From positions 1,639,501 through 1,703,500 of the forward strand of contig NZ_CP049869.1 of the NCBI RefSeq assembly GCF_011300455.1: 64,000 nucleotides of DNA, in the 5' to 3' direction. Every line of letters begins with the position of its first letter. The first letter of the stretch is position 1. The notes under the pieces are model-generated. The model was not told where the DNA came from, did not search any database, and worked only from the letters and a program-made list of their open reading frames with translations. Source of the stretch: Sphingomonas piscis (GTDB taxonomy: Bacteria > Pseudomonadota > Alphaproteobacteria > Sphingomonadales > Sphingomonadaceae). A program made the translations under genes and the position numbers. This document shows, piece by piece, positions 1 to 8,802 of this stretch.

Positions 1-397
1 ACTGGGCGGTGCCAGGCGCATTAGACGCCATCGACACCGCCCCGCGCACATGGCTGAGGCCGGTCTGGCTTGGCGGTTCATGGGCGATCGCCTTGCCGAG
101 CTTGCGCGCGTCGGAGGTGATGCCGGCCTGAATCAATCCGCCGCCGGTCAGCGGCATCGCGCGGTAGAAGCTTTCGCCGACGAACTTGCCGCTGTCGACG
201 TAGGACAGGAAGTTCTTGGCGGTGACCGGCGCGTGGCCGCGGTCGACGGCGATGACGATGCGGCCCGCAGATGTGTCCAGGGCGACGCGGACGAGATCGT
301 CCTTCGGAGCCTCGGCCGCAGGCGCGGGCGCGGCTTGCGCAAAGAGAGGTGCAGCGGAAGCGCCGAGCAGCGCGGCGAGCAGGAGTCGGTAGGTCAT
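1..397 (-). CDS. Cyclophilin-type peptidylprolyl isomerase, secreted (3' part outside window)
   Basis: The reading frame starts at an ATG at 397 on the minus strand and runs off the left edge after about 132 residues. The N-terminus is a typical signal peptide (MTYRLLLAALLGASAAPLFA), so the product should be periplasmic. The mature part opens with the cyclophilin beta-strand pattern VALDTSAGRIVIAVD, followed by APVTAKNFLSYVDSGKF, a strong cyclophilin signature (prolyl cis-trans isomerisation of exported proteins). The following segment (FYRAMPLTGGGLIQAG) is diverged from the usual FHRVI..FMIQGGD core, so activity is uncertain. It lies 42 bp downstream of the epimerase gene on the same strand. 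Confidence 0.8.
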   Translation of the reverse strand, partial: MTYRLLLAALLGASAAPLFAQAAPAPAAEAPKDDLVRVALDTSAGRIVIAVDRGHAPVTAKNFLSYVDSGKFVGESFYRAMPLTGGGLIQAGITSDARKLGKAIAHEPPSQTGLSHVRGAVSMASNAPGTAQ

Positions 398-439
398 GGC
401 GGCCAACCTAACTCGCAGAACCTTGACCCAACAAGAACG

Positions 440-853
440 CTAATGGGCCGGCGCTTCCATGATCTCGGTCAGCATACCGCCCATGTCCTTGGGGTGGACG
501 AAGAAGACGAGGGTGCCATGGGCCCCAAGGCGGGGTTCGCCCAACACCCGCGCGCCCTTGGCCTCGAACTCGGCCCTGGCGGCATGGATGTCCGGCACCT
601 CGAAGCAGATATGATGCTGCCCGCCGAGCGGGTTCTTCTCGAGGAACTTGGCAATGGGCGAGTCGGGGCCGAGTGGTTCGATGAGTTCGATCTGGCTGTT
701 GGGAGTGTCGATGAAACAGACACGGACGCCCTGCGCCGGAAGATCGAAGGGCGCGCCGTGGGGCTCGGCGCTGAACAGGGTGCGGTACAGTTCGAGGCTC
801 TGCTCGATGGAGGGCGTGGCTACGCCGACGTGATTGAGACAGCCGAGTTTCAC
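440..853 (-). CDS. mce: Methylmalonyl-CoA epimerase
   Basis: A 137-residue vicinal-oxygen-chelate (VOC) protein of normal epimerase length. It opens with KLGCLNHVGVATPSIEQSL; likely metal ligands by position are His8, Gln54, His81 and Glu130. The enzyme interconverts (2S)- and (2R)-methylmalonyl-CoA in the cytoplasmic route from propionyl-CoA to succinyl-CoA. It lies 9 bp downstream of the propionyl-CoA carboxylase beta-subunit gene on the same strand, so the two steps are probably co-transcribed. The mutase and the carboxylase alpha subunit are not in the window. Confidence 0.93.
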   Translation of the reverse strand: MKLGCLNHVGVATPSIEQSLELYRTLFSAEPHGAPFDLPAQGVRVCFIDTPNSQIELIEPLGPDSPIAKFLEKNPLGGQHHICFEVPDIHAARAEFEAKGARVLGEPRLGAHGTLVFFVHPKDMGGMLTEIMEAPAH

Positions 854-862
854 CGCACGGCC

Positions 863-2389
863 TTACAGTGGAATATTGTCATGCTTCTTCCACGGGTTCT
901 CGAGCTGTTTGTTCCTCAGCTTTCTTAAGCCCAACGCAACCCGCCGCCTGGTGGAGTGCGGCATGATGACTTCGTCGATATAGCCGCGGCTTGCGGCGAC
1001 GAAGGGGTTGGCGAAGCGCTCTTCATATTCCTGCGTCCGTTCGGCGATCTCCTCCGGCGTCTTGCCCCGGAAGATGATCTCCACCGCGCCCTTGGCGCCC
1101 ATCACCGCGATCTCAGCCGTCGGCCAGGCGTAGTTGAGGTCGCCGCGCAGGTGCTTGGAGCTCATCACATCGTAGGCGCCGCCATAGGCCTTGCGAGTGA
1201 TGACGGTGATCTTGGGAACCGTCGCCTCGGCGTAGGCGAACAGCAGTTTGGCGCCATGCTTGATGATTCCGTTATGCTCCTGCGCGACGCCGGGCAGGAA
1301 GCCGGGGACGTCGACGAAGGTCAGGATGGGGATGTCGAAGGCGTCGCAGAAGCGGACGAAGCGCGCGCCCTTCTTCGACGAATTGATGTCGAGCACGCCG
1401 GCCAGCACCGTCGGCTGGTTGGCGACGACGCCGACGGTGCGGCCCTCGATCCGGCAGAAGCCGATGATGATGTTGCCGGCATGGCCCGGCTGAAGCTCGA
1501 AGAAGTCGCCTTCGTCGGCGACCTTTCGAATGAGCTCGTGCATGTCGTACGGGGTACTGGCGGACGGCGGCACCAAAGTGTCGAGGCTGTCCTCTTGCCT
1601 GTCCCACGGGTCTTCCGACGGCCGCGAGGGGACGTCGTGGCGGTTGGAGAGCGGCAGGAAGCCGAAGAATTCGCGGGCCGCAAGCAGGGCGTCGATGTCA
1701 TTCTCAAACGCGACGTCCGCTACGCCCGACCGGGTGGTGTGGGTGACGGCGCCGCCCAACTCCTCCTGGGTGACGACTTCGTTGGTGACGGTCTTCACCA
1801 CGTCCGGGCCGGTCACGAACATGTAGGAGCTATCCTTCACCATGAAGATGAAGTCGGTCATCGCCGGCGAATAGACGGCGCCGCCCGCGCACGGGCCCAT
1901 GATCAGGCTGAGTTGGGGCACCACGCCGCTCGCCAGGACGTTGCGCTGGAACACCTCGGCATAGCCGGCGAGGCTTGCGACGCCCTCCTGGATTCGGGCA
2001 CCTCCAGGGTCATTCAGCCCAATAACGGGCGCTCCGACCTTCATTGCGGCGTCCATGATCTTGCAGATCTTCTGAGCATGTCGCTCGCTCAAAGACCCGC
2101 CGAACACCGTGAAGTCCTGCGCGAAGACGAACACGAGTCTTCCGTTGATGGTCCCGGACCCGGTGACTACGCCGTCGCCGGGGTATTTCTGTGCCTCCAT
2201 GCCGAAGTCGGAACAGTTATGCTCCACGAACATATCGACTTCTTCAAATGACTCTGGGTCCAACAGGACGGACAGACGCTCGCGTGCGGTGAGCCGACCC
2301 TTGGCGTGCTGCGCTGCAATACGTTTTTCGCCGCCGCCCAGGCGCGCCTGTTCACGTCGTTTTTCCAGTTCCGCAATTGTCGTCGCCAT
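863..2389 (-). CDS. pccB: Propionyl-CoA carboxylase beta subunit (carboxyltransferase)
   Basis: 508 residues. The frame stays open 35 codons further upstream, but the ATG at 2389 gives the family-type start ([15 protein letters not shown]) and has an AGAGAGG ribosome-binding site 7 bases before it. The carboxyltransferase N- and C-domains are complete: [20 protein letters not shown] and [18 protein letters not shown] in the first half, [21 protein letters not shown] and [19 protein letters not shown] in the second. It transfers the biotin-bound carboxyl group to propionyl-CoA and pairs with a biotin-carrying alpha subunit encoded elsewhere. The downstream epimerase supports propionyl-CoA as substrate over acetyl-CoA. 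Confidence 0.93.
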   Translation of the reverse strand: MATTIAELEKRREQARLGGGEKRIAAQHAKGRLTARERLSVLLDPESFEEVDMFVEHNCSDFGMEAQKYPGDGVVTGSGTINGRLVFVFAQDFTVFGGSLSERHAQKICKIMDAAMKVGAPVIGLNDPGGARIQEGVASLAGYAEVFQRNVLASGVVPQLSLIMGPCAGGAVYSPAMTDFIFMVKDSSYMFVTGPDVVKTVTNEVVTQEELGGAVTHTTRSGVADVAFENDIDALLAAREFFGFLPLSNRHDVPSRPSEDPWDRQEDSLDTLVPPSASTPYDMHELIRKVADEGDFFELQPGHAGNIIIGFCRIEGRTVGVVANQPTVLAGVLDINSSKKGARFVRFCDAFDIPILTFVDVPGFLPGVAQEHNGIIKHGAKLLFAYAEATVPKITVITRKAYGGAYDVMSSKHLRGDLNYAWPTAEIAVMGAKGAVEIIFRGKTPEEIAERTQEYEERFANPFVAASRGYIDEVIMPHSTRRRVALGLRKLRNKQLENPWKKHDNIPL

Positions 2390-2461
2390 GGGGAAAGCCT
2401 CTCTTGAAGGAACTTTCCCACGGCCTCGGCTTTGGGTCAACGGCGCCGGTTTGTTGCTGCG

Positions 2462-2501
2462 CCGCAACATTGCTGCTAGATTAACATGCGTCATGTTGCG
2501 G
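2462..2501. promoter_or_regulatory. Inverted repeat in the pccB / glycosyltransferase intergenic region
   Basis: A perfect 9-bp inverted repeat: CCGCAACAT at 2462-2470 and ATGTTGCGG at 2493-2501, separated by 22 bases. A related half-site pair (GTTGC...GCAAC) overlaps its left arm. The region separates divergent pccB and the glycosyltransferase gene, and the right arm overlaps the -35 element of the EcfG-like promoter. This looks like a binding site for a dimeric regulator, plausibly of propionyl-CoA genes. The regulator is unknown. Confidence 0.45.
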
Positions 2502-2524
2502 AACCGTAATGCCCTGTCGCCGTT
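2500..2524 (+). promoter_or_regulatory. EcfG-type (general stress sigma factor) promoter
   Basis: GGAAC at 2500-2504, a 16-base spacer, and CGTT at 2521-2524. This is an exact match to the alphaproteobacterial EcfG consensus GGAAC-N16/17-CGTT. It lies 41 bp upstream of the glycosyltransferase start and points toward it, so it would drive the three-gene glycan operon. Confidence 0.6.
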
Positions 2525-2565
2525 CTACTTGAGAATTCCAACAACTACAGAAGGGTACACACGAG

Positions 2566-3780
2566 ATGTTGACCGGTGTCCGAGTGCCTGTTGAGTCGCT
2601 GACAAGAGTGGCGGCCCCGGACCCCGAGCCGGTTACCCTGCTGTGCTTTTCGCACCTGCGGTGGAATTTCGTGTTCCAGCGGCCCCAGCATCTTATGAGC
2701 CGGTTCGCGGAAGAGATGAAGGTCATCTACTGGGAAGAGCCGATCGTGATCGCTCCCGGCGAGACGGCCTTCGTGCAGGTTCGCCAGGCCGAAGACTTCC
2801 CCGATGTCACCGTCGCCGTTCCCCACCTTCCGGAAGGCCTCAGCATGCCCGAGGCGGAAGCCACACTGACCCGTCTGGCGACTAACTATGCGGCGTCGCT
2901 CAAGGGTGCGCTGGTGAAGTGGTACTACACGCCGATGATGCTGCCGTTTTCGCGGCAGATCGAGGCGGACACCATCGTCTACGACTGCATGGACGAACTG
3001 TCCCAATTCAAGTTCGCGCCGCCGATGCTGCTGGAGCTGGAGCAGGAGCTGATCGACAGCGCCGATCTCGTCTTCACCGGTGGATCGAGCCTGTTCGAAG
3101 CGAAGAAGGACCGCCATTCCTCGGTTCACCTATTCCCGTCGTCGGTCGATCGCGATCACTTCGCCCTTGCCCGCAGCGGTGCGACCGATCCGCAGGACCA
3201 GGCGAACCTGGCCCGGCCGCGGCTTGGCTTCTACGGCGTGATCGATGAGCGTTTCGACATCGATCTGCTCCGTCAGATGGCCGATGCCCGTCCGAACTGG
3301 CAGTTCGTGATGGTCGGCCCGGTCGTGAAGATCTCCGACGAAGACCTGCCGCGGGCGGCCAATATCCATTACGTCGGCGGCAAGACGTACGAGCAGCTCC
3401 CGCACTATCTGTCGGGCTGGGACGTGGCGCTGATGCCGTTTGCGATCAATGAGGCGACCCGCTTCATCTCGCCGACGAAGACGCCGGAATATCTGGCGGG
3501 CGGAAAGCCGGTGGTCTCGACCCCGATCCGCGACGTGGTTCGCCATTATGGGCATCTCCAGGGTGTTCAGATCGCTTACGACGCCGATGGCTTCGTCGCC
3601 GCCTGCGAAAAGGCGCTGGAACTGGCCAAGGATCCGAAGGGTCAATGGCTGGCCGAAGCCGATCTGCTGCTCTCCGCGACTAGCTGGGACACGACCCAGG
3701 CGCGTATGTCGGGCCTGATCCACGACGTGCTCGGTGAACGCACCGGCGTTCAGCAGAACATGCTGGTGGCTGCCGAATGA
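2566..3780 (+). CDS. Glycosyltransferase, GT4-like, first gene of a galactofuranose-type glycan operon
   Basis: 404 residues, no signal peptide. The N-terminal Rossmann half contains the typical opening LLCFSHLRWNFVFQRPQHLMSRF; the C-terminal half holds the nucleotide-sugar site pattern of GT-B enzymes (SGWDVALMPFAINEATRFIS, then TPEYLAGGKPVVSTPI around residues 305-325). It probably transfers a sugar onto an envelope glycan; donor and acceptor cannot be told from sequence. Its stop overlaps the start of the UDP-galactopyranose mutase gene (ATGA), so a UDP-galactofuranose donor is a reasonable inference. The leader carries an EcfG-type promoter. Confidence 0.85.
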   Translation: MLTGVRVPVESLTRVAAPDPEPVTLLCFSHLRWNFVFQRPQHLMSRFAEEMKVIYWEEPIVIAPGETAFVQVRQAEDFPDVTVAVPHLPEGLSMPEAEATLTRLATNYAASLKGALVKWYYTPMMLPFSRQIEADTIVYDCMDELSQFKFAPPMLLELEQELIDSADLVFTGGSSLFEAKKDRHSSVHLFPSSVDRDHFALARSGATDPQDQANLARPRLGFYGVIDERFDIDLLRQMADARPNWQFVMVGPVVKISDEDLPRAANIHYVGGKTYEQLPHYLSGWDVALMPFAINEATRFISPTKTPEYLAGGKPVVSTPIRDVVRHYGHLQGVQIAYDADGFVAACEKALELAKDPKGQWLAEADLLLSATSWDTTQARMSGLIHDVLGERTGVQQNMLVAAE

Positions 3781-4949
3781 GCGCCGAGACCGACGCGCAG
3801 CAGCAAGAGCGTTACGATTATCTGGTGGTCGGGGCTGGTTTTGCCGGCTCCGTCATCGCGGAGCGCCTTGCAAGCCAGCACAATGCCAAGGTGCTGCTGA
3901 TCGACCGCCGTCCCCACGTCGCGGGCAATGCCTATGACGAGCCGGACGAAGCGGGCATCCTGTACCACAAGTACGGGCCGCACATCTTCCACACCAACGC
4001 CCAGTCGGTGGTCGACTATCTGTCGCAATTCACCGAGTGGCGGCCGTACGAGCATCGCGTTCTCGCGCAAGTACGCGGGCAGCTGGTGCCGATCCCGATC
4101 AACCGGACGACGCTGAACAAATTGTTCGGGCTCGACCTGAAGACGGACGAGGAAGCAGCCGACTATCTGGCTTCGCGCGCCGAGCCGGTCGCCGAGATCA
4201 AGACGTCCGAGGACGTGGTGATCAACGCCGTCGGGCGCGAGCTCTACGAACTGTTCTTCCGCGGCTACACCCGCAAGCAGTGGGGCCTCGATCCGTCGGA
4301 GCTCGACAAGCAGGTGACGAGCCGGATCCCGACGCGGACTAACACCGACGACCGTTATTTCGGCGATACCTTCCAGGCGATGCCTAAGGATGGGTTCACC
4401 GCCATGTTCGAGAAGATGACCAATCATCCGAACATCACCAAGCGGCTCGGCGTCGACTATCGCGATGTGAAGGATGAGGTCGAGTACGGCCATCTGGTCT
4501 TCACCGGACCGATCGACGAATATTTCGACTTCCGGTTTGGCAAGCTGCCCTATCGCAGCCTGAAGTTCGACCACCAGACGCTCGACCAGGAGCAGTTCCA
4601 GGACGTGGCGGTGGTCAATTATCCGGCCGAGGACGTGCCCTACACCCGCATCAGCGAGTATAAGCACCTCACCGGGCAGCAGCACCCCAAGACGACCATC
4701 ACCTACGAATATCCATCGGCGGAGGGCGATCCTTATTATCCGATCCCGCGGCCGGAAAATCAGGAGCTGTTCAAGAAGTATGAGGCGCTTGCCGACGCGA
4801 CCGAGGGCGTGACCTTCGTCGGCCGCCTGGCGACCTACCGCTACTACAACATGGACCAGATCGTGGGTCAGGCCCTCGCCACCTTCCGCCGCATGGACGA
4901 GCGGAAGAGCCAGGGAGAGCTGCAGGAGACTGCAGCAGCGGCTGCATGA
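3777..4949 (+). CDS. glf: UDP-galactopyranose mutase
   Basis: 390 residues, the normal family length. FAD-binding motif GAGFAGSVIAERL at about residues 19-31 and the mutase hallmark KYGPHIFHT near residue 65 are present, followed by NRTTLNKLFG and the C-terminal FAD contact region GRLATYRYYNMDQIVGQAL. It converts UDP-galactopyranose into UDP-galactofuranose, the donor for galactofuranose in polysaccharide or LPS. The start overlaps the upstream glycosyltransferase stop by 4 bp, and its own TGA overlaps an ATG (4946) that is the natural start of the next gene, so the three genes appear translationally coupled. Confidence 0.95.
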   Translation: MSAETDAQQQERYDYLVVGAGFAGSVIAERLASQHNAKVLLIDRRPHVAGNAYDEPDEAGILYHKYGPHIFHTNAQSVVDYLSQFTEWRPYEHRVLAQVRGQLVPIPINRTTLNKLFGLDLKTDEEAADYLASRAEPVAEIKTSEDVVINAVGRELYELFFRGYTRKQWGLDPSELDKQVTSRIPTRTNTDDRYFGDTFQAMPKDGFTAMFEKMTNHPNITKRLGVDYRDVKDEVEYGHLVFTGPIDEYFDFRFGKLPYRSLKFDHQTLDQEQFQDVAVVNYPAEDVPYTRISEYKHLTGQQHPKTTITYEYPSAEGDPYYPIPRPENQELFKKYEALADATEGVTFVGRLATYRYYNMDQIVGQALATFRRMDERKSQGELQETAAAAA

Positions 4950-4982
4950 TTACCAACGGCCTAGGCGCCCCCCTGGAACTCT

Positions 4983-4988
4983 GGGGGG
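4983..4988 (+). other. Single-base frameshift in a G6 run at the start of the GH1 fusion gene
   Basis: Reading from ATG 4946 (overlapping the glf stop) gives MITNGLGAPLELWG; after the G run, the frame must shift to continue as GVECTVVRIGDEF. One extra G would join both parts into one protein of 721 residues. The run has six Gs here and seven would be in frame. Confidence 0.75.
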
Positions 4989-5001
4989 CGTCGAGTGCAC
5001 C

Positions 5002-7110
5002 GTGGTGCGGATCGGCGATGAGTTCCGCAACCAGGTGCTTGAGACGGGCCATGCCGCCCGCATGTCCGACATCGAGGAAATGGCGCGTCTTGGCGTAAAG
5101 GCCGTTCGTTACCCGATCTTGTGGGAAACGGTTGCACCGGAGAGCCCGAACGAACTCGATTTCTCCTGGCACGACGCGCGGCTTGCGCGGCTACGCGAGC
5201 TCGGGATCAAGGTCATCGGCGGCCTGGTCCACCATGGCTCCGGCCCGCGCTACACCAATTACCTCGACCCTAAATTCGCCGACCTGCTGGCCGACTATGC
5301 GGCCAAGGTCGCCGCGCGATATCCTTGGATTGAAGCCTGGACCCCGGTCAACGAGCCGTTCACGACCGCGCGCCTGTCCTGCCTCTACGGCCATTGGTAC
5401 CCGCACAAGACGGACATCAACGCGACCTTCCGCGCCACGGTCATCCAGTGCCTGGGGATCAAGAAGGCGATGGAGGCAATCCGCCGGGTTATCCCGCATG
5501 CCGAGCTGATCGTCACGGAGGACGTCGGCCACAGCTTCTCCACGCCGGAGCTCGCTTATCAGGCGGAGCATGAGAATGAACGGCGGTGGCTCAGCTTCGA
5601 CCTGCTCACCGGCCGCGTTAAGCCCGGTCACTATTTCTACGACTGGTTGCTTGAGCTTTGCGCCTCAAAGGAAGAGCTGGACGAGCTCGCCACCGGCGGG
5701 GGAACGCCCAGCCTGATTGGCTTCGATTATTACCTCACCAGCGAGCGCTTCCTCGATCACCGGGTCGAGCGCTACCGAGACGTGCAGCCTGGCTCCAACG
5801 GCAAGGACACGTACGTCGACGTGGAGGCGGTGCGGGTCGACCGACTGCGGCCGAAGCTTGGTGCCGTGCACCGGCTGCAGGCGGCGTGGGAGCGGTATGG
5901 AATCCCGATCGCCATCACCGAAGTGCATCACGGCTGCACCCGCGAGGAGCAGGTCCGCTGGCTCAACGAAATCTGGACGGCTGCGGAGGCGGCGCGCCGC
6001 AACGGCGTCGATGTCCGCGCGGTCACGGTTTGGGCCTTGTTCGGCATGGTCGATTGGCGCTCGGTCCTGACCCGCCGCGAAGGCCATTACGACGTCGGCG
6101 CCTTTGACATGCGCGGCGAAAAGGCGCGCCGGACGATGCTCGGAACGGCTGCGGCTGCACTCGCGCAGGACGGCAAGTTCGAACATCCCGTGCTCGATCT
6201 GCCGGGCTGGTGGCGACGGCCTGGCCGGACCCATGCGCGGCGGCGCTTCGACATGCTTCCGAAGAGCGCGGTTCATGCGCGGCCGATCCTGATCACCGGG
6301 GCTACCGGAACGCTGGGACAGGCTTTTTCGCGGATTTGCGCTCATCGCGGCCTTGCCCATGTGCTGACCAGCCGCGCCGAACTCGACATTGCCGACGAGG
6401 AATCGATCGCCGCCGCAATGGAGCGTTACAAGCCTTGGGCAGTCATCAACACTGCCGGCTTCGTCCGCACTTGGGAAGCGGACGAGAAGCAGGACGAGTG
6501 CTTCGCCGCCAACGCTAAGGGACCGGAGTTGCTGGCCAATGCGTGCAAGCTGCACGGCGTCCCGCTCGTGACCTTTTCATCGGACCTGGTGTTCGACGGC
6601 AAACTCGGCCGGCCCTATGTCGAGACGGATTCGCCCAACCCCGGTTGTGCCTACGGCCGAAGCAAGGCCGAAGCGGAGGCGCGATTGCTGGAGATGGACA
6701 GCGATGCCCTGATCGTCCGCACCAGCGCCTTCTTCGGCCCCTGGGATCGCTACAATTTCCTCGTCAATACGATCGAGCAGCTCCGCCGCGGCGACGAGGT
6801 GATCGCAAGCGATCGCAAGGTGGTATCGCCGACCTACGTGCCCGACCTGGTCCATGCCTCGCTCGACCTGCTGCTCGATGGTGAAAAGGGCATCTGGCAC
6901 CTCACCAACAAGGGGGCCGTCAGCTGGCACGACCTTGCCTGCGAGGTCGCCGATTGGGCAAAGCTCGGCCGCGACCGAATTCGTCGGCCCGAGCGCGAAG
7001 AGGCGGTGGACACCAGCATGACCAGCAATCGCGGCATCGTTCTTCGCTCGCTGGACGGCGGCCTCAACGATTTCTTCGATCACAGCGAGGCGCTTCGGGC
7101 CATCGCCTGA
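5002..7110 (+). CDS. GH1-like glycosidase fused to a dTDP-4-dehydrorhamnose-reductase-like domain
   Basis: The undisturbed frame begins at a GTG at 5002 and encodes 702 residues, but the natural start is probably ATG 4946, cut off by the G6 frameshift. Residues 1 to about 405 resemble family 1 glycoside hydrolases: NEP at about residues 117-119 (acid/base Glu) and ITEVH near residue 307 (nucleophile Glu; normally ITENG). From about residue 430 an RfbD-like SDR domain starts with ITGATGTLGQAF, followed by SSDLVFDG and the YGRSK catalytic Tyr/Lys. It follows glf, so a role in trimming or tailoring sugars of the same envelope glycan is likely. The substrate of either domain is unknown. Confidence 0.8.
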   Translation: MVRIGDEFRNQVLETGHAARMSDIEEMARLGVKAVRYPILWETVAPESPNELDFSWHDARLARLRELGIKVIGGLVHHGSGPRYTNYLDPKFADLLADYAAKVAARYPWIEAWTPVNEPFTTARLSCLYGHWYPHKTDINATFRATVIQCLGIKKAMEAIRRVIPHAELIVTEDVGHSFSTPELAYQAEHENERRWLSFDLLTGRVKPGHYFYDWLLELCASKEELDELATGGGTPSLIGFDYYLTSERFLDHRVERYRDVQPGSNGKDTYVDVEAVRVDRLRPKLGAVHRLQAAWERYGIPIAITEVHHGCTREEQVRWLNEIWTAAEAARRNGVDVRAVTVWALFGMVDWRSVLTRREGHYDVGAFDMRGEKARRTMLGTAAAALAQDGKFEHPVLDLPGWWRRPGRTHARRRFDMLPKSAVHARPILITGATGTLGQAFSRICAHRGLAHVLTSRAELDIADEESIAAAMERYKPWAVINTAGFVRTWEADEKQDECFAANAKGPELLANACKLHGVPLVTFSSDLVFDGKLGRPYVETDSPNPGCAYGRSKAEAEARLLEMDSDALIVRTSAFFGPWDRYNFLVNTIEQLRRGDEVIASDRKVVSPTYVPDLVHASLDLLLDGEKGIWHLTNKGAVSWHDLACEVADWAKLGRDRIRRPEREEAVDTSMTSNRGIVLRSLDGGLNDFFDHSEALRAIA

Positions 7111-7171
7111 GCCCAAGGGCTTGGCACCTCTTGCCCAGTCGTGCTTTTGCACCTGCAAGCAGGAGACGTGA

Positions 7172-7936
7172 ATGGCGCAGAATTGGCCCGCTCGATTGTG
7201 GCTAGTCCGGCATGGGCAGAGCCAAGGCAATGTCGCGCGCGATGCGGCCGACCTCGCCGGTCTGCCGACCATCGATATCGATGTGCGGGACGTCGACGTG
7301 CCGCTGTCGGCGCTGGGCCATCAGCAGGCGGAGGCAACGGGCCGCTATTTCGCAGAATTGCCGGATAACGAACGTCCGGAGGTCATCCTGTCGTCACCCT
7401 ACCTGCGTGCGCGGCAGACCGCCGAGGCGATCTGCAAGGCGGGTGCGTTGGCCGGCGGGCCCGCCAAGACCATCATCGACGAACGGCTTCGCGAGCGTGA
7501 GTTCGGCATTTTCGACCGCCTGACCACCATCGGGATCAAGAGCCAGTTTCCGGAGGAGGCCGAGCATCGCAAACGGCTCGGCAAATTCTACCATCGTCCA
7601 CCGGGCGGGGAGAGCTGGGCCGATGTCATCCTGCGGCTTCGGTCCGCGCTCAACACCATCAACCTACATTATTGCGACCGCCGGGTGCTGGTCGTTTGCC
7701 ACCAGGTGGTGGTGCTGTGCATGCGCTACATCCTGGAGGAGCTGGACGAGGGGCAAATCCTGGCGATCGACAAGCAGGCCGAAATCCTGAACTGCGGGAT
7801 CTGCGCCTACGACTTCCGCGACGAAGCGCACGGCCTGTGCGTGCCGACCTTGTCCTTGTGGAACCACGGCGCGCCGATGGATGCGGAGGAGACCCCCAAG
7901 ACGTCCGAAAAGGATGCGGTGTCGGGGTCGCGATGA
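7172..7936 (+). CDS. Histidine phosphatase family protein (phosphoglycerate-mutase-like)
   Basis: 254 residues. The phosphohistidine motif is LVRHGQSQGN at about residues 10-19 and the second catalytic His lies in VVCHQVVVL. PYLRARQTAEAI is the usual helix after the core strand. The ATG is preceded by AGGAGA. The family covers phosphoglycerate mutases and many small-molecule phosphatases; the substrate is not evident. The stop overlaps the start of the NAD(P)HX dehydratase gene by 4 bp, which hints at a metabolite-repair or housekeeping role. Confidence 0.85.
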   Translation: MAQNWPARLWLVRHGQSQGNVARDAADLAGLPTIDIDVRDVDVPLSALGHQQAEATGRYFAELPDNERPEVILSSPYLRARQTAEAICKAGALAGGPAKTIIDERLREREFGIFDRLTTIGIKSQFPEEAEHRKRLGKFYHRPPGGESWADVILRLRSALNTINLHYCDRRVLVVCHQVVVLCMRYILEELDEGQILAIDKQAEILNCGICAYDFRDEAHGLCVPTLSLWNHGAPMDAEETPKTSEKDAVSGSR

Positions 7937-8802
7937 GCGATACCGTACCGCTCGACCGGCAGGCGCTCGATACCCACCCGCTGCCGCCGGTGGTCGACGG
8001 CGACAAGGAAACGAAGGGCCGGATCCTGATCGTCGCCGGCAGCCGGCAGGTTCCTGGTGCCGCCCTGCTTGCCGCACAGTCGGCAATGCGGGCGGGCGCC
8101 GGCAAGCTGCGCATCGCGACGGCTGAAAGCATCGCCATTCCCATCGCGATCGCGATGCCCGAAGCTTACGTGGTGGGCCTTCCCGAGGAGCGGGACGGCG
8201 GCTTTGCGCGCACCGCGGTCGACGATCTCGCGGCGGCGGCGAACCACAGCACTGCGATCGTTGCTGGGCCGGGCATGGAGGCAAGCGAAGCCTGCCGCAC
8301 CATCGGCGAGGCGCTGCTCGCTAGCCCGGCGCAACTGGTGCTCGATGCGGCGCTGCTGCACAGCTTGCAGCCGCTTGGCGAAGCGGAGCGCCCCGCCGAG
8401 CGGCGCCCCATCCTGCTTCCCCATAGCGGTGAGCTCGCCTCGCTGCTCGACTGCAACGAAGAGCGAATCGAGGCCGACCCGATCGGCTGTGGAATCCGAG
8501 CCGCCAAGCTCTACCGTGCACTCGTGCTGGTTAAGGGGAGCATCAGCCACGTCGTCACTCCGGAGGGAGGCTGCTGGACCTACGCTGGGGGGGCGCCCGG
8601 CCTTGGTGTTTCCGGAAGCGGAGACACGCTGGCGGGGATCGTCGGCGGGCTGCTCGCGCGCGGTGCCGATCCGCTGACTGCATTACTGTGGGGCGTGTGG
8701 CTGCACGGCGAGGCGGGAGCGGCGCTTGCCCACAAGGTGGGGCCGATCGGGTTCCTTGCCCGCGAGATCCCGGGCGAGATCCCGGCCTTACTGCCCCGCT
8801 AG
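7933..8802 (+). CDS. nnrD: ADP-dependent NAD(P)H-hydrate dehydratase
   Basis: 289 residues from an ATG overlapping the upstream phosphatase stop. This is the stand-alone YjeF C-terminal (carbohydrate-kinase-like) domain: KGRILIVAGSRQVPGAALLA near the start, LLPHSGELASLL in the middle, and the nucleotide-binding GVSGSGDTLAGIVGGLL near the C-terminus. It dehydrates damaged hydrated NAD(P)H back to NAD(P)H. The usual epimerase half (YjeF N-domain) is not fused and is not in the window. The 3' end overlaps the pyruvate kinase gene tail-to-tail by 15 bp. Confidence 0.88.
   Translation: MSDTVPLDRQALDTHPLPPVVDGDKETKGRILIVAGSRQVPGAALLAAQSAMRAGAGKLRIATAESIAIPIAIAMPEAYVVGLPEERDGGFARTAVDDLAAAANHSTAIVAGPGMEASEACRTIGEALLASPAQLVLDAALLHSLQPLGEAERPAERRPILLPHSGELASLLDCNEERIEADPIGCGIRAAKLYRALVLVKGSISHVVTPEGGCWTYAGGAPGLGVSGSGDTLAGIVGGLLARGADPLTALLWGVWLHGEAGAALAHKVGPIGFLAREIPGEIPALLPR

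Noticed and set aside
956..2251. A long plus-strand frame of 431 codons.
   Set aside because: It is the antisense shadow of pccB, with Arg/Gly/Asp-rich composition and no family motifs.
2411..2436. A second GGAAC upstream of the glycosyltransferase.
   Set aside because: No CGTT at 16-17 bases, unlike the site at 2500.
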